From the NCBI RefSeq assembly GCF_963666525.1, contig NZ_OY762905.1:2524001-2588000 (forward strand): 64,000 bases of DNA. The letters are read 5' to 3'. Shown in pieces: positions 39,383 to 49,662 of this stretch (the first letter of the stretch is position 1; each line of letters begins with the position of its first letter). The translations under genes and the position numbers were made by a program. Under the pieces are notes generated by a model that did not search any database, was not told where the DNA came from, and saw only the letters and a list, made by a program, of their open reading frames with translations. Origin of the DNA: an uncultured Cohaesibacter sp. GTDB taxonomy: Bacteria; Pseudomonadota; Alphaproteobacteria; Rhizobiales; Cohaesibacteraceae.

Positions 39383-39738
39383 ATCGCACCGCATTTGATG
39401 CCCATTGCGCCACCCTTCGTCATGCCACGAACGTGGTGCAGTGGGGCGGCTGTTCGGTCTGGAAAATTGGCAGCAAGATCTTTGCGCTCTGCAGCCCTGA
39501 AGCAAAAGGTGAGGGCTTTGTCAGGATCAGTTTCAAATGCTCCGACATGGCCTATGAAATCCTGCGCGACGAACCCGGCATAATCCCCGCACCGCACCTG
39601 GCCCGTGCCAAATGGGTCCAGCTTCAAGCCCCTGACGCCATGGATGACGACGATATCAGGCAGCATCTCGACGCAGCCCACGCGATGATCGCCAGCCGGC
39701 TCACCCGCAAACTGCGTACCGAACTTGGCTTTTTGTGA
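39379..39738 (+). CDS. MmcQ/YjbR-family protein
   Basis: A 119-residue protein of the MmcQ/YjbR family, small alpha/beta proteins with a double-wing DNA-binding-like fold and unknown function. Seen are WGGCSVWKIGSKIFAL, VRISFKCSDMAYEIL and the C-terminal RLTRKLRTELGF. It overlaps the oxyR-like gene by 4 bp (ATGA), so the two are almost certainly translated together. Confidence 0.75.
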   Translation: MNRTAFDAHCATLRHATNVVQWGGCSVWKIGSKIFALCSPEAKGEGFVRISFKCSDMAYEILRDEPGIIPAPHLARAKWVQLQAPDAMDDDDIRQHLDAAHAMIASRLTRKLRTELGFL

Positions 39739-39878
39739 TAATCGAACCGGATCAGAAACGGTTGTCGCTGCAAAATGGCGGTGAAAAGCGCAATTCTGAT
39801 GGCTTGACCCGTCGGGGCTGATTTGCCACACTTCCGCTCGTAAACCTTTCGGCGCTGAGCGCGGTCATCCTGTCGGAA

Positions 39879-39895
39879 CCTGACACCCTGTCAGG
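39879..39895 (+). promoter_or_regulatory. Inverted repeat upstream of tnaA
   Basis: CCTGACACCCTGTCAGG, a perfect seven-bp inverted repeat with a three-base centre, 105 bp before the tnaA start. Possible operator or leader hairpin. No tnaC-like leader peptide with a Trp codon is visible. Confidence 0.4.
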
Positions 39896-39999
39896 GCAAC
39901 CGGCATCGAGGAGGGCAACCGCGGCGCACAGCCCGGACGTTCACAACGAACATGGTTTCATGGTCACAACTCCGGGCTGATCAGACCGGAGATACAGTG

Positions 40000-41370
40000 A
40001 TGAAAACCATTATCGAACCTTTCCGCATCAAATCGGTAGAACCCATTCGCATGACCACGCGCGCCGAGCGCGAGGCCAAGCTCAAGGCTGCGGATTACAA
40101 TCTCTTTGCGCTCAAATCAGAAGACGTGATCATCGACCTGCTGACGGACTCGGGCACCGGGGCCATGAGTGCCGAGCAGTGGGCTGCCGTCATGCGCGGC
40201 GACGAGAGCTACGCCGGATCCCCCTCCTACTATCGCTTCCGCGACAGTGTGCAGGAACTGATGCCCTTCACCCATATCATCCCGACCCATCAGGGACGGG
40301 CGGCAGAGGCCATTCTGGTTTCCATCTATGGCGGCGCTGGCAAGCATGTGCCTTCCAACACCCATTTCGACACCACCCGTGGCAATATCGAGGCATCGGG
40401 TGCCGAGGCCTATGATCTGGTGATCGAGGAGGGCAAGAACCCGGCCTCCCTGTTCCCGTTCAAGGGCAACATGGATCTGGCCAAGCTGGAAGCCTTTCTG
40501 GAGGAGAAGGGCGACAGCGTGCCCATGGTGATGATCACCATCACCAACAACGCCGGTGGCGGCCAGCCGGTCAGCCTTGAAAACATCCGCGGCGTTGCAG
40601 CGCTCGCCCATCAATATGGCAAGCCCTTCATCATCGACGGCTGCCGCTTCTCGGAAAATGCCTGGTTCATCAAGCAGCGCGAGGAAGGCCAGAAGCATCG
40701 CTCCATCAAGGATATCGTGCGCGACTGTTTCTCCGTCGCCGACGGCATGACCATGAGCGCCAAGAAGGACGCCTTTGGCAACATCGGTGGCTGGATCGCC
40801 TTCAACGACGATGACATTGCCGATCAGGCCCGTGTCCGTCTCATTCAGACCGAAGGCTTCCCGACCTATGGCGGACTGGCCGGGCGCGATCTGGAAGCGC
40901 TGGCGCAGGGTCTGCATGAGATCATTGACGAGGACTATCTCAGATATCGCATCCGCACCAATGAGTATATCATCGAGAAACTCGATGCCCTCGGCATTCC
41001 GGTGGTCAAGCCGGCCGGCGGCCATGCGGTGTTTGTCGATGCCAAAAGCTGGTTGCCGCATATCGATCCGCTGAAGTATCCGGCACATACGGTGGCTTGC
41101 AAACTTTATGAAATCGGTGGCATCCGTTCCTGCGAAATCGGCTCGGTGATGTTTGGTCGCCAGACCGACGGATCGGAAAAGCCGGCGGCCATGGAACTGG
41201 TGCGTCTGGCTTTCCCTCGCCGTACCTACACCCAATCCCACGCAGATTACGTGGTGGAAGCCTTTGAAATGCTCGCAGCTGAAAAGGATCAGCTGAGAGG
41301 GTTCAAGATCATCAGGGAACCGAAACTGATGCGGCATTTCACCTGCAGCTTCGCACCTCTGGAAAGCTAA
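40000..41370 (+). CDS. tnaA: Tryptophanase (tryptophan indole-lyase)
   Basis: PLP enzyme of 456 residues that splits tryptophan into indole, pyruvate and ammonia. The start EPFRIKSVEPIRMTTRAERE, LLTDSGTGAMS, PTHQGR and the Lys motif MSAKKDAFGNIGG (about 250-260) are typical. Tyrosine phenol-lyase is the close relative to exclude. The C-terminal EPKLMRHFTCSF has His where tyrosine phenol-lyases have Phe, and CEIGSVMFGR matches the tryptophanase pattern, so I call tryptophanase. CGGAG eight bases before the ATG at 40000 decides the start over an open frame from 39952. It has its own terminator. Confidence 0.9.
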   Translation: MKTIIEPFRIKSVEPIRMTTRAEREAKLKAADYNLFALKSEDVIIDLLTDSGTGAMSAEQWAAVMRGDESYAGSPSYYRFRDSVQELMPFTHIIPTHQGRAAEAILVSIYGGAGKHVPSNTHFDTTRGNIEASGAEAYDLVIEEGKNPASLFPFKGNMDLAKLEAFLEEKGDSVPMVMITITNNAGGGQPVSLENIRGVAALAHQYGKPFIIDGCRFSENAWFIKQREEGQKHRSIKDIVRDCFSVADGMTMSAKKDAFGNIGGWIAFNDDDIADQARVRLIQTEGFPTYGGLAGRDLEALAQGLHEIIDEDYLRYRIRTNEYIIEKLDALGIPVVKPAGGHAVFVDAKSWLPHIDPLKYPAHTVACKLYEIGGIRSCEIGSVMFGRQTDGSEKPAAMELVRLAFPRRTYTQSHADYVVEAFEMLAAEKDQLRGFKIIREPKLMRHFTCSFAPLES

Positions 41371-41878
41371 CTCCGACTGGGCTCACCAGATTGTGCGAAG
41401 GCGCGTCAGCCCAATTTGCTGACGCGCCTTTTCTTTATGCTCTTGCCTTTTCCTGTCAGCCCTTTGTGTCCGGTGCCGCCGTGGTGCGTCCGCTCTCGGA
41501 GCCTGCCTCTTAAGCGTCAGCAACGCGCATTACACCCGTGCGTTCCATGCAAATTTGTCATCAGTCCGATGATCGGGCATGAATTGCTTCGATCATTTCG
41601 GGTGCCTATATCCAAAACATGCACAGAGAATGAAGCTTTTTCAAAAACAATAAGCGGCTTCATCCTGTTCACGGACAAAGGATTTGATCGTTGCCCGGCT
41701 GAAAGAGATTGGAAGCCCACGGTGCCCATAGAAGCGCCGGTCCTTCCCGATACTCCCCCGCCAGCCTCACGACCGATCAAAGACCAAAACAAGAAACATG
41801 AAATAAGCCCGACGCATGATTGGCGTGAAAACCAGCGGCCAGCCAGCGCAAGGGGCAGGAGATAGGAGAGGAAAGATC
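41371..41878. other. Intergenic region between tnaA and the aldehyde dehydrogenase gene
   Basis: 508 bp. It holds the tnaA terminator at its left end and must hold the promoter of the dehydrogenase. An open frame at 41416-41865 on the plus strand shows no family resemblance, unusual composition and no good start, so I do not annotate it. Confidence 0.5.
41398..41430 (+). terminator. Rho-independent terminator of tnaA
   Basis: Thirteen-bp perfect stem AAGGCGCGTCAGC and its complement (41398-41410, 41418-41430) with a seven-base loop, followed by TTCTTT. Confidence 0.9.
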
Positions 41879-43270
41879 ATGGCATATGCAACGATTAATC
41901 CATACACGGGCGAACAGGTTGCTTCCTTCCCGGATGCAACGGATGCAGAAGTCAGCGCAGCCATTGACAAGGCACACCACGCCTTTCTGGCATGGCGCAA
42001 AACCGGCTTTGCCGAACGTGCAAAGATCTTGCAGAAGGCTGCCGACCTGCTGCGCGCCAATGCTGACGAACACGCAAGGCTGCTGACCCTGGAAATGGGC
42101 AAGATCACCGCCGAGGCAAAAGCCGAGGTCGAGCTGTCGGCCAAGATCCTGGAATATTATGTCCGCAACGCTGAAAAGCTGCTGCAGCCACGCAAACTTC
42201 CGGTGCTTGACCCGGCCGAAGGCGATGCAACGCTGGTGCATGAACCGCTTGGCGTGCTGCTGGCCATCGAGCCATGGAACTTCCCTTACTATCAGATTGC
42301 CCGCATTCTGGCTCCGCAGTTGTCTGCCGGTAACGTGCTGCTCCTCAAGCATGCCTCCAACGTGCCTCAGAGCGCCGCCGCCTTTGAAAAGCTGATGCAG
42401 GAAGCCGGTCTGCCGCAAGGGGCCTTCACCAACCTCTATGCAACCCGCTCCCAGATCGAGATGATCATCAACGATCCCCGCGTGCATGGCGTTGCTCTCA
42501 CCGGTTCGGAAGCCGCGGGCTCGATTGTCGCCGCTCAGGCTGGCAAGGCGCTCAAGAAGTCCACCATGGAACTGGGCGGTGCCGATGCCTTCGTTGTGCT
42601 CAAGGATGCCGATATTGACAAGGCCGTCGACTGGGCCGTATTCGGCCGCCACTGGAACGGTGGTCAGGTCTGTGTGTCCTCCAAGCGCATGATCATCGTC
42701 GATGAGGTCTATGACGCGTTCCTTGAGAAATACAAGGCCGGAGTTGCCAAGCTGGTGGCAGGCGATCCATTCGATCCGAACACCACCCTTGCTCCGCTGT
42801 CGTCCCAGAAGGCTGCCGATGACGTCAAGGCACAGATCAAAAAGGCTGTTGCACAAGGCGCAAAGGCCGAGGAAGTCGGCCCGGCCGTCCCCACCAAGGG
42901 CGCCTTTGTCCAGCCGACCATCCTCAGCGATCTTGGCGATGAAAACCCGGCCCGCTATTGGGAATTCTTCGGCCCCGTTTCCATGCTCTTCCGGGCAAAG
43001 GATGAGGCGGATGCGATCCGCATCGCCAACGACACGCCGTTCGGTCTGGGTGGCTCGGTCTTCTCGTCCGACGAAAAGCACGGGGCAGAGGTCGCAGCCC
43101 AGATTTCAACCGGCATGGTGTTCGTCAACCATCCAACCAAGGTTGAGGCCGATCTGCCCTTCGGCGGTATCCGTCGCTCAGGCTATGGCCGCGAACTGCT
43201 CGACCTCGGTCTGACCGAGTTCGTCAACCACAAGCTGATTGGTGTTGTCGACATCGACGCACCATTCTGA
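41879..43270 (+). CDS. NAD(P)-dependent aldehyde dehydrogenase, succinate-semialdehyde type
   Basis: Aldehyde dehydrogenase of 463 residues. It has the EPWNFPYYQIARILAP entry to the Rossmann domain, the catalytic Glu in MELGGADAFVV (about E231), the nucleophile Cys in NGGQVCVSSKR (about C265), and EFFGPV near the end. Its length and sequence resemble the short succinate-semialdehyde dehydrogenases, so oxidation of succinate semialdehyde or a similar small aldehyde is likely but not proven. GGAGAGGAAAG precedes the ATG at 41879; the open frame from 41816 is not used. It stands alone between tnaA and the dgdR-like gene. Confidence 0.87.
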   Translation: MAYATINPYTGEQVASFPDATDAEVSAAIDKAHHAFLAWRKTGFAERAKILQKAADLLRANADEHARLLTLEMGKITAEAKAEVELSAKILEYYVRNAEKLLQPRKLPVLDPAEGDATLVHEPLGVLLAIEPWNFPYYQIARILAPQLSAGNVLLLKHASNVPQSAAAFEKLMQEAGLPQGAFTNLYATRSQIEMIINDPRVHGVALTGSEAAGSIVAAQAGKALKKSTMELGGADAFVVLKDADIDKAVDWAVFGRHWNGGQVCVSSKRMIIVDEVYDAFLEKYKAGVAKLVAGDPFDPNTTLAPLSSQKAADDVKAQIKKAVAQGAKAEEVGPAVPTKGAFVQPTILSDLGDENPARYWEFFGPVSMLFRAKDEADAIRIANDTPFGLGGSVFSSDEKHGAEVAAQISTGMVFVNHPTKVEADLPFGGIRRSGYGRELLDLGLTEFVNHKLIGVVDIDAPF

Positions 43271-43306
43271 TCCATCCTGATCTGACCCTATCCAACTGAT
43301 GAAGAT

Positions 43307-43331
43307 GCCCGGACAGCAGCCCTGTCCGGGC
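43307..43331. terminator. Bidirectional terminator between aldehyde dehydrogenase and LysR genes
   Basis: Ten-bp stem GCCCGGACAG/CTGTCCGGGC (43307-43316, 43322-43331) with a five-base loop and TTTT after it, between convergent genes. Confidence 0.88.
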
Positions 43332-43358
43332 TTTTCCGTGTTTCGACGCTTTCGGATT

Positions 43359-44207
43359 TCACAAACCCGGCAGGGTGGTCCGGATATGGTCGGCAAGGGC
43401 CGTGACGGCGGCGGAACTGCGCTGGTCGGCCAGCTCCAGCGTGATGCCAATGGCTGGCAGGGGCGGCAGGTCCTGCGCGATGATATACAGATCCCGCGGC
43501 ACGGCACTTCTGGTCAGAACGCTGATGGCGTGTCCCGAACGGGCAATGGCCAGAAGACCGGCCAGACTGTTGCTGGCATAGGCCACACGATAGCGGCGGT
43601 TGATCGCCTCCATCACGGTACAGGCGGCGCGGTAGTCGATGGTGCTCGGGGTCGGCAGGGCGAGCGGTAGAATCGGAGCCGAAAGGATTGCCGGTGCCGC
43701 TTCGTTGGCCACCCACACCAGCTGTTCCTCGCGGATCACCCCGTCCGCCTCTGCCGAGGGCAGCGAGACCAGAGCCATGTCCAGCATGCGCTGTTGCAGC
43801 TGCGGTCTGAGGTCGGTGGACGGGGCACAGACCAACCGCAGATCGATGTCCGGATAGCGCGCACAGAAGCTGCCCAGAAGCTGCGGCAGGAAGGCGCTGG
43901 CATAGTCTTCCGTGCAGCCAAGGCTGATCGAGCCACGGAGCGCGGTGCCGGTCATGTCCATCAGCATGTCATCATGCCGGGCCAGCAGCGCCTCGGCATG
44001 GATCAGCAGCTTTTCCCCGGCGGCGGTGAGCCGAACACCAGCGCCGGTTCGGTGCAAAAGGGTCTTGCCAAGCTGGTCTTCCAGCCGATGCATCTGCATG
44101 CTCAGCGCCGATTGGGTGCGCCCAACCTGCTGGGCGGCGAGACTGATCGAGCCGGTCTGGGCGACAATGACGAAATTGCTCAGCAAGGCGATGTCGAGAG
44201 GCTGCAT
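43359..44207 (-). CDS. dgdR: LysR-family regulator, DgdR-like
   Basis: A 282-residue LysR regulator: helix-turn-helix with SISLAAQQVGRTQSALSMQMHRLEDQL, then a ligand-binding domain starting at GSISLGCTEDYASAFLPQLL. It diverges from a gene that is clearly a dialkylglycine decarboxylase. In Burkholderia cepacia a LysR protein, DgdR, is encoded next to dgdA in the same way and represses it, so the name is given by context as well as family. The ATG at 44207 fits the family start; the frame opens at 44285. Confidence 0.78.
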   Translation of the reverse strand: MQPLDIALLSNFVIVAQTGSISLAAQQVGRTQSALSMQMHRLEDQLGKTLLHRTGAGVRLTAAGEKLLIHAEALLARHDDMLMDMTGTALRGSISLGCTEDYASAFLPQLLGSFCARYPDIDLRLVCAPSTDLRPQLQQRMLDMALVSLPSAEADGVIREEQLVWVANEAAPAILSAPILPLALPTPSTIDYRAACTVMEAINRRYRVAYASNSLAGLLAIARSGHAISVLTRSAVPRDLYIIAQDLPPLPAIGITLELADQRSSAAVTALADHIRTTLPGL

Positions 44208-44218
44208 GATATAAATCC

Positions 44219-45631
<1,413 letters not shown>

Positions 45632-45655
45632 GCCCGAACACGCCCCCAAACGACG

Positions 45656-45691
45656 AGCCCGCAGAAGGAGGTTCCCCCTCCGCTGCGGGCT
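45656..45691 (+). terminator. Rho-independent terminator of dgdA
   Basis: Nine-bp outer stem AGCCCGCAG/CTGCGGGCT (45656-45664, 45683-45691) with an inner GGAGG/CCTCC pairing, followed by TTTT. Confidence 0.88.
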
Positions 45692-45744
45692 TTTGGGAGC
45701 CGCAGATTAGAGATGAGGTAAGCTATTTATAGCTTCTAGGAATT

Positions 45745-46488
45745 TTATTGTTTCTTACAAATCACTTCAAACACGCCTGCGTAATACTCGTTTGATTGAA
45801 AAATGGGGCCCTCACTTTGTGGCCACGAGCATTTTCCATCTTTGTCATTTCTGCACCAGTACTCTCTCACTTCCCACATCTTTGCGGCGGTCGGGAAGGT
45901 TGCTGTCTCAGCGCGCTTTTCCAAATCAGCATTCGCTGTGCAACTTGGTATTTCACCAACCCCGCTCAATCCCCAGTAACCGTAAGCGCGTTTACGAGGT
46001 GCAACAACTTGCCAAAAGAAACCTCGCCCGGTTTTACTGTTGCATGCCACTGCGTTGGGCTTTCCATCTCTTGCCAAAATGGTTGCGTATTCCTCACATG
46101 TAGCAAGGTTGAAAGTGGAGCTTTCTTTTGCGGGGAACACCTTTTCAAGATCAACTCTATTTATTGATTGAACTGGCGGTTTAGTTAGATCGCTATTCTC
46201 TAGTCCAGAAACAGTCTCGGTAGCGGAGAAATATTCTGGTATTAAGAAAATCAATAAGTTGAACACAACAACAAATACTGTCGAAGCAAAGAAAATTATG
46301 CCACTTATAACACGCAGGATCACTTCGTATGCGCTTGTGAATACGTTGAAGACCGACAGTGAGCCTGCAAATAGGATTAGAATGGCACATAGAAGATTGA
46401 TAATTAAGATATACAAAACACAACCCAAAACTGTTTTTAGCAATCTTAGGTAATAAAATAAGCCATAACAACTAATCAAACAAATCAT
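45745..46488 (-). CDS. Hypothetical membrane protein with cysteine-rich C-terminal domain
   Basis: I do not recognise this gene. The 247-residue product has three hydrophobic segments in its first 90 residues (roughly 1-20, 22-45, 55-85), then a soluble domain of about 150 residues with six cysteines (in TCEE, ACNS, SCTA, WCRN, KCSW and ICKK) that could form three disulfides if exported. Base composition is clearly richer in A and T than every neighbour, which suggests transfer. The ATG at 46488 overlaps the end of the alpha/beta hydrolase gene by 17 bp; it has no good ribosome-binding site, so the start is uncertain. Confidence 0.6.
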   Translation of the reverse strand: MICLISCYGLFYYLRLLKTVLGCVLYILIINLLCAILILFAGSLSVFNVFTSAYEVILRVISGIIFFASTVFVVVFNLLIFLIPEYFSATETVSGLENSDLTKPPVQSINRVDLEKVFPAKESSTFNLATCEEYATILARDGKPNAVACNSKTGRGFFWQVVAPRKRAYGYWGLSGVGEIPSCTANADLEKRAETATFPTAAKMWEVREYWCRNDKDGKCSWPQSEGPIFQSNEYYAGVFEVICKKQ

Positions 46489-47275
46489 CAACAGCCCTGA
46501 GCAGCAGAGCGAGATCGTCCGGGCGGGAGAGGCGATGGTCGCCATCCTTGACCAGCGTCAGCTTGACATCATCCTGTGCCAGTCGGGCGACAAGATCCAC
46601 CGATGATTGCCAGGGCACAGTGTCGTCCTTTACCCCTTGCAGAATGTGCACCGGACAGCCGGTCTCGATGAGGTCATCGCCCAGAAGATGGCTCATGCCA
46701 TCCTCAATAAGCTCAGAGGTGATTTCGTAAGGGCCGTCGCCATAGACGCTCGGTCGCAGATAGACCCCCGTGGTGGCCATTTCGGCTCTTGCGGCATCAT
46801 CGAACCTGTCCCACATCAGCGCCTTGGTCATGTCGATGGCCGGAGCGATGAGAACGAGGCCCTTGATGCGGCTGTTCTGCAGCCCGACCCTTGCGATATG
46901 TGCCCTTGTCAGCAACAGCGCCAACCAGCCGCCCATCGACGAGCCACAGATGATCTGGGGGCCTGCGGTCTGGCCATCAAACACCGCAAGACTTTCCTCA
47001 AGCCATCGCGAAATGGTGCCATCCCGAAAGGCCCCACCTGAAACCCCGTGACCGGAATAATCAAAGCGGGTGTAGCCACAGCCCTTTGTCGCCGCCCAGC
47101 CATCCAGCGCCAGTGCCTTGTCGCCTTCCATGTTCGACATGTAGCCGTTCATCCAGAAAAGGCCCGGCAGCCCGTTTTGGGCTGATGATCGCTGTTTGAA
47201 GGCAATTTCGCGGGGATGGGCATCGCCTTGCAAGCGGTTTCCGACAAGGAGGGTTTGCTTTTGGGGGGCTGACAT
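46472..47275 (-). CDS. Alpha/beta hydrolase
   Basis: A 267-residue serine hydrolase of the alpha/beta fold. The nucleophile elbow is ICGSSMGGWLALLL, the catalytic His is in KDGDHRLSRPDDL near the end, and an acid is likely in QGVKDDTVPW. LFWMNGYMSNMEGDKALAL near the N-terminus is the oxyanion-hole region. Relatives include palmitoyl-protein-thioesterase-like esterases (ABHD10 type) in alphaproteobacteria; substrate unknown. The ATG at 47275 has CCGGAGA seven bases upstream. Divergent from the glycosyltransferase gene. Confidence 0.83.
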   Translation of the reverse strand: MSAPQKQTLLVGNRLQGDAHPREIAFKQRSSAQNGLPGLFWMNGYMSNMEGDKALALDGWAATKGCGYTRFDYSGHGVSGGAFRDGTISRWLEESLAVFDGQTAGPQIICGSSMGGWLALLLTRAHIARVGLQNSRIKGLVLIAPAIDMTKALMWDRFDDAARAEMATTGVYLRPSVYGDGPYEITSELIEDGMSHLLGDDLIETGCPVHILQGVKDDTVPWQSSVDLVARLAQDDVKLTLVKDGDHRLSRPDDLALLLRAVDDLFD

Positions 47276-47359
47276 TGCTATGTCTCCGGAAAAGATTTCA
47301 ATCGGCACCGTTGGCAAGCGCGGCGACGGCGACGCCTGTTACATAGCGCGGTGGATCGC

Positions 47360-48547
47360 ATGACGAAAGCCCCAACAATTCTTCAGGTTGTCCCTTGGCT
47401 CGATTCTGGTGGCGTGGAGCGCGGAACGGTGGATATCGCCGCCGCGATCACCAGGGCTGGCGGCAAGGCTCTGGTGGCGGCGGAGCCGGGCCGACTGGTG
47501 GGCGAGCTGGAAGCGGTTGGCGGCAAGCTGCTGCCCCTCAAGGGACGGAGCAAGAACCCTCTGTCGATCCTCCTGTCCAATGCCCGCACCATCGAGCGGA
47601 TGATCCGCGAGCAGGGGGTCGATCTCGTCCATGCACGCTCGCGCGCGCCCGCTTGGAGTGCGATGATTGCTGCCCATCGGGCCGGAGTGCCTTTCGTGAC
47701 CACCTATCACGGGGCCTACAGCCAGAAGGGACGGTTGAAGGCCTTCTATAATTCGGTCATGGCCAAGGGCGATATCGTCATTGCCAACTCCCACTACACG
47801 GCGCGTCTGGTCAAGGAACGCAACCCGGACGCCGAAAGCCGGATCGTGACCATTCATCGCGGCGTCGACATGGAGCAGTTCGACATCAACACTGTGGCTT
47901 CAGAGCGCATTGAAGCCCTGCGCCGGCAATGGGGCGTGGATGATCGTCCGGTGCTCATCCTGCCCTCCCGCCTCACCCGCTGGAAGGGCCAGAGCTTCAT
48001 CATTCCGGTGATGGGGGCCCTGAAAAAGGCAGTCGGTCCGACCTTTCAGCTGCTGCTGATCGGAGACGAACAGGGACGGGAGAGCTATGTTGCCGAACTG
48101 GATCGCCTGATCGCCGAGCATGATGTGACCGATTGCGTCAGCCGGGTGGGCCATTGCAAGGATATGCCCGCCGCCTATGCTCTGGCCACCATGGTGATCG
48201 TGCCTAGTCAGGATGCGGAAACGTTCGGACGGTCGGCGGCGGAAAGTCTGGCCATGGGCAAGCCGACCCTTGTCGGCGATCTCGGAGCCCAGCCAGAAGT
48301 GGTTGCCGCGCCTCCCGATGTGCCGGAGGGCCAATGGATTGCCGAGGTGATCCGCCATGACGACGCAGAGGGCTGGCAGCAGGCCATCGCCAGCACCCTT
48401 GCCATGCCCGAGGAGCAGATTAGGGCGATCGCGCCCTTTGCAAGGGGATTGATCGAGGCCTGTTTCTCTCTCCGCTCGATGGGCCAGCAGACCCTGGCGG
48501 TTTATGACCAGTTGCTCGGCTGCGATCTGTCCTCTCACGAAGGCTGA
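47360..48547 (+). CDS. Glycosyltransferase family 4 protein
   Basis: A 395-residue GT-B glycosyltransferase. N-terminal acceptor domain with VVPWLDSGGVERGTVDIA; middle TTYHGAYS and NSHYTARLV; C-terminal donor domain with LPSRLTRWKGQ and the GT4 EX7E-type motif in VPSQDAETFGRSAAESLAMGKPTL. The acceptor is probably a surface polysaccharide or lipopolysaccharide core, but there are no sugar genes next to it. Starts considered are ATG 47360 (used) and GTG 47351; neither has a strong ribosome-binding site. Confidence 0.85.
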   Translation: MTKAPTILQVVPWLDSGGVERGTVDIAAAITRAGGKALVAAEPGRLVGELEAVGGKLLPLKGRSKNPLSILLSNARTIERMIREQGVDLVHARSRAPAWSAMIAAHRAGVPFVTTYHGAYSQKGRLKAFYNSVMAKGDIVIANSHYTARLVKERNPDAESRIVTIHRGVDMEQFDINTVASERIEALRRQWGVDDRPVLILPSRLTRWKGQSFIIPVMGALKKAVGPTFQLLLIGDEQGRESYVAELDRLIAEHDVTDCVSRVGHCKDMPAAYALATMVIVPSQDAETFGRSAAESLAMGKPTLVGDLGAQPEVVAAPPDVPEGQWIAEVIRHDDAEGWQQAIASTLAMPEEQIRAIAPFARGLIEACFSLRSMGQQTLAVYDQLLGCDLSSHEG

Positions 48548-48558
48548 CGGCTGCAGTG

Positions 48559-49506
48559 TCAGCCGATATCGATGATCTGGTTGCCGGTTCGGCGGAAACT
48601 GCCCGGACCGACATGGAATGCCCGCTTGAAACTGCGCGAGAAGGATGGCACACAGTCATAGCCGCATTGGCTGGCGACCTCGTCCATCGAAAGGCTGGTG
48701 GTGGTGAGCAGCATGCGGGCTCTGGTCAGCCGCCAGTTCCTGAGATAATCCATCGGCGTCTGGCCCACTTCCTCGCTGAAGTTGCGGGCAAAGGCAGAGC
48801 GGGACTGCCCGGCCAGCGCCGCCAGATCCTCGACGCGCCATTTGCGTTCCGGTTCTGAATGGATGGCGCTGAGGCTGCGCGCAATTGCCTTGTCGGACAG
48901 CGCCCTGAGGAAGCCTTTGCTCTCGTCGGTGGCGTTGAGGGCGAGTTCCCGTATGGTCTGAATGAAGATGACCTCGATCAGCCGGCTGACAATCGCCGCC
49001 ATGCCCTGTCCCGCCCGGTTGGCTTCCATCGAGATCAGATCCAGCGTCGATCGCATCCATGGCGCGCTGCCCATGTCCTCCGGCCGCAGATGCAGGTGGC
49101 TTGGCAACAACGCCAGCACCGGATGCTCGATTTCCTCGTCAAACTGCAGAAAACCGCACAACAGGGCGGCCTTCTCCCGCTCTTGCCCGACCTGCAGCAG
49201 GCCATCGTGCAAGGCACCCCCGGCGATCAGGGTGCCAAGAGACGTTGGTGCCAGATCCGGGGCTGCGGCAATGGTCTGTGTCGCTCCATGGGGAACCAGC
49301 AAGATGTCTCCCTTCTCGAAGGCGACAGGGGCTTCTCCCTCGATGCCGAGCCAGCCGGATCCGTTCAATACGATATGGAAGCGGATGTGCCGTTGCGACG
49401 CGGGAATGTAAACGGCAAACGGTCCGGATAGTTGCGCCCGAAAATAGAGCTGCCCGGTCAGGCGCAGCGTGGAAAAAATGTCGGAAATCAGGTCGTTCTT
49501 ATGCAT
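48559..49506 (-). CDS. AraC-family transcriptional regulator (cupin_6 N-terminus)
   Basis: A 315-residue AraC-type regulator. The N-terminal part (about 1-180) is a cupin_6 sensor with RFHIVLNGSGWLGIEG and FEKGDILLVPHGATQTI. The C-terminal double helix-turn-helix starts at WRVEDLAALAGQSRSAFARNF and ends with VASQCGYDCVPSFSRSFKRAFHVGPGSFRR. Divergent from the LysE-family exporter, which is a probable target. Ligand unknown. Confidence 0.88.
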   Translation of the reverse strand: MHKNDLISDIFSTLRLTGQLYFRAQLSGPFAVYIPASQRHIRFHIVLNGSGWLGIEGEAPVAFEKGDILLVPHGATQTIAAAPDLAPTSLGTLIAGGALHDGLLQVGQEREKAALLCGFLQFDEEIEHPVLALLPSHLHLRPEDMGSAPWMRSTLDLISMEANRAGQGMAAIVSRLIEVIFIQTIRELALNATDESKGFLRALSDKAIARSLSAIHSEPERKWRVEDLAALAGQSRSAFARNFSEEVGQTPMDYLRNWRLTRARMLLTTTSLSMDEVASQCGYDCVPSFSRSFKRAFHVGPGSFRRTGNQIIDIG

Positions 49507-49662
49507 GCGTGCCGCTTTCTGGACGATCGGCTAAGAATATGGGATTTCCAATCATTAACAAGCAATCGCCAATCCGGCAAGTTGGATGAGGCGGGCAGGG
49601 CCATCCGACATATGGCCGCTCGAAAACGGCCGTCCCTTTTCTCTTTATGGAGTGACCAACAG

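Noticed and set aside
39952-39999. In-frame extension of tnaA beginning MVSWSQLR as a possible Trp-containing leader peptide
   Set aside because: There is no stop codon before the tnaA start, so it would be an N-terminal extension, and the ribosome-binding site fits the ATG at 40000.
41416-41865. 149-codon open frame between tnaA and the aldehyde dehydrogenase gene
   Set aside because: Starts within the tnaA terminator, no family resemblance, implausible residue composition and it overlaps the dehydrogenase leader.
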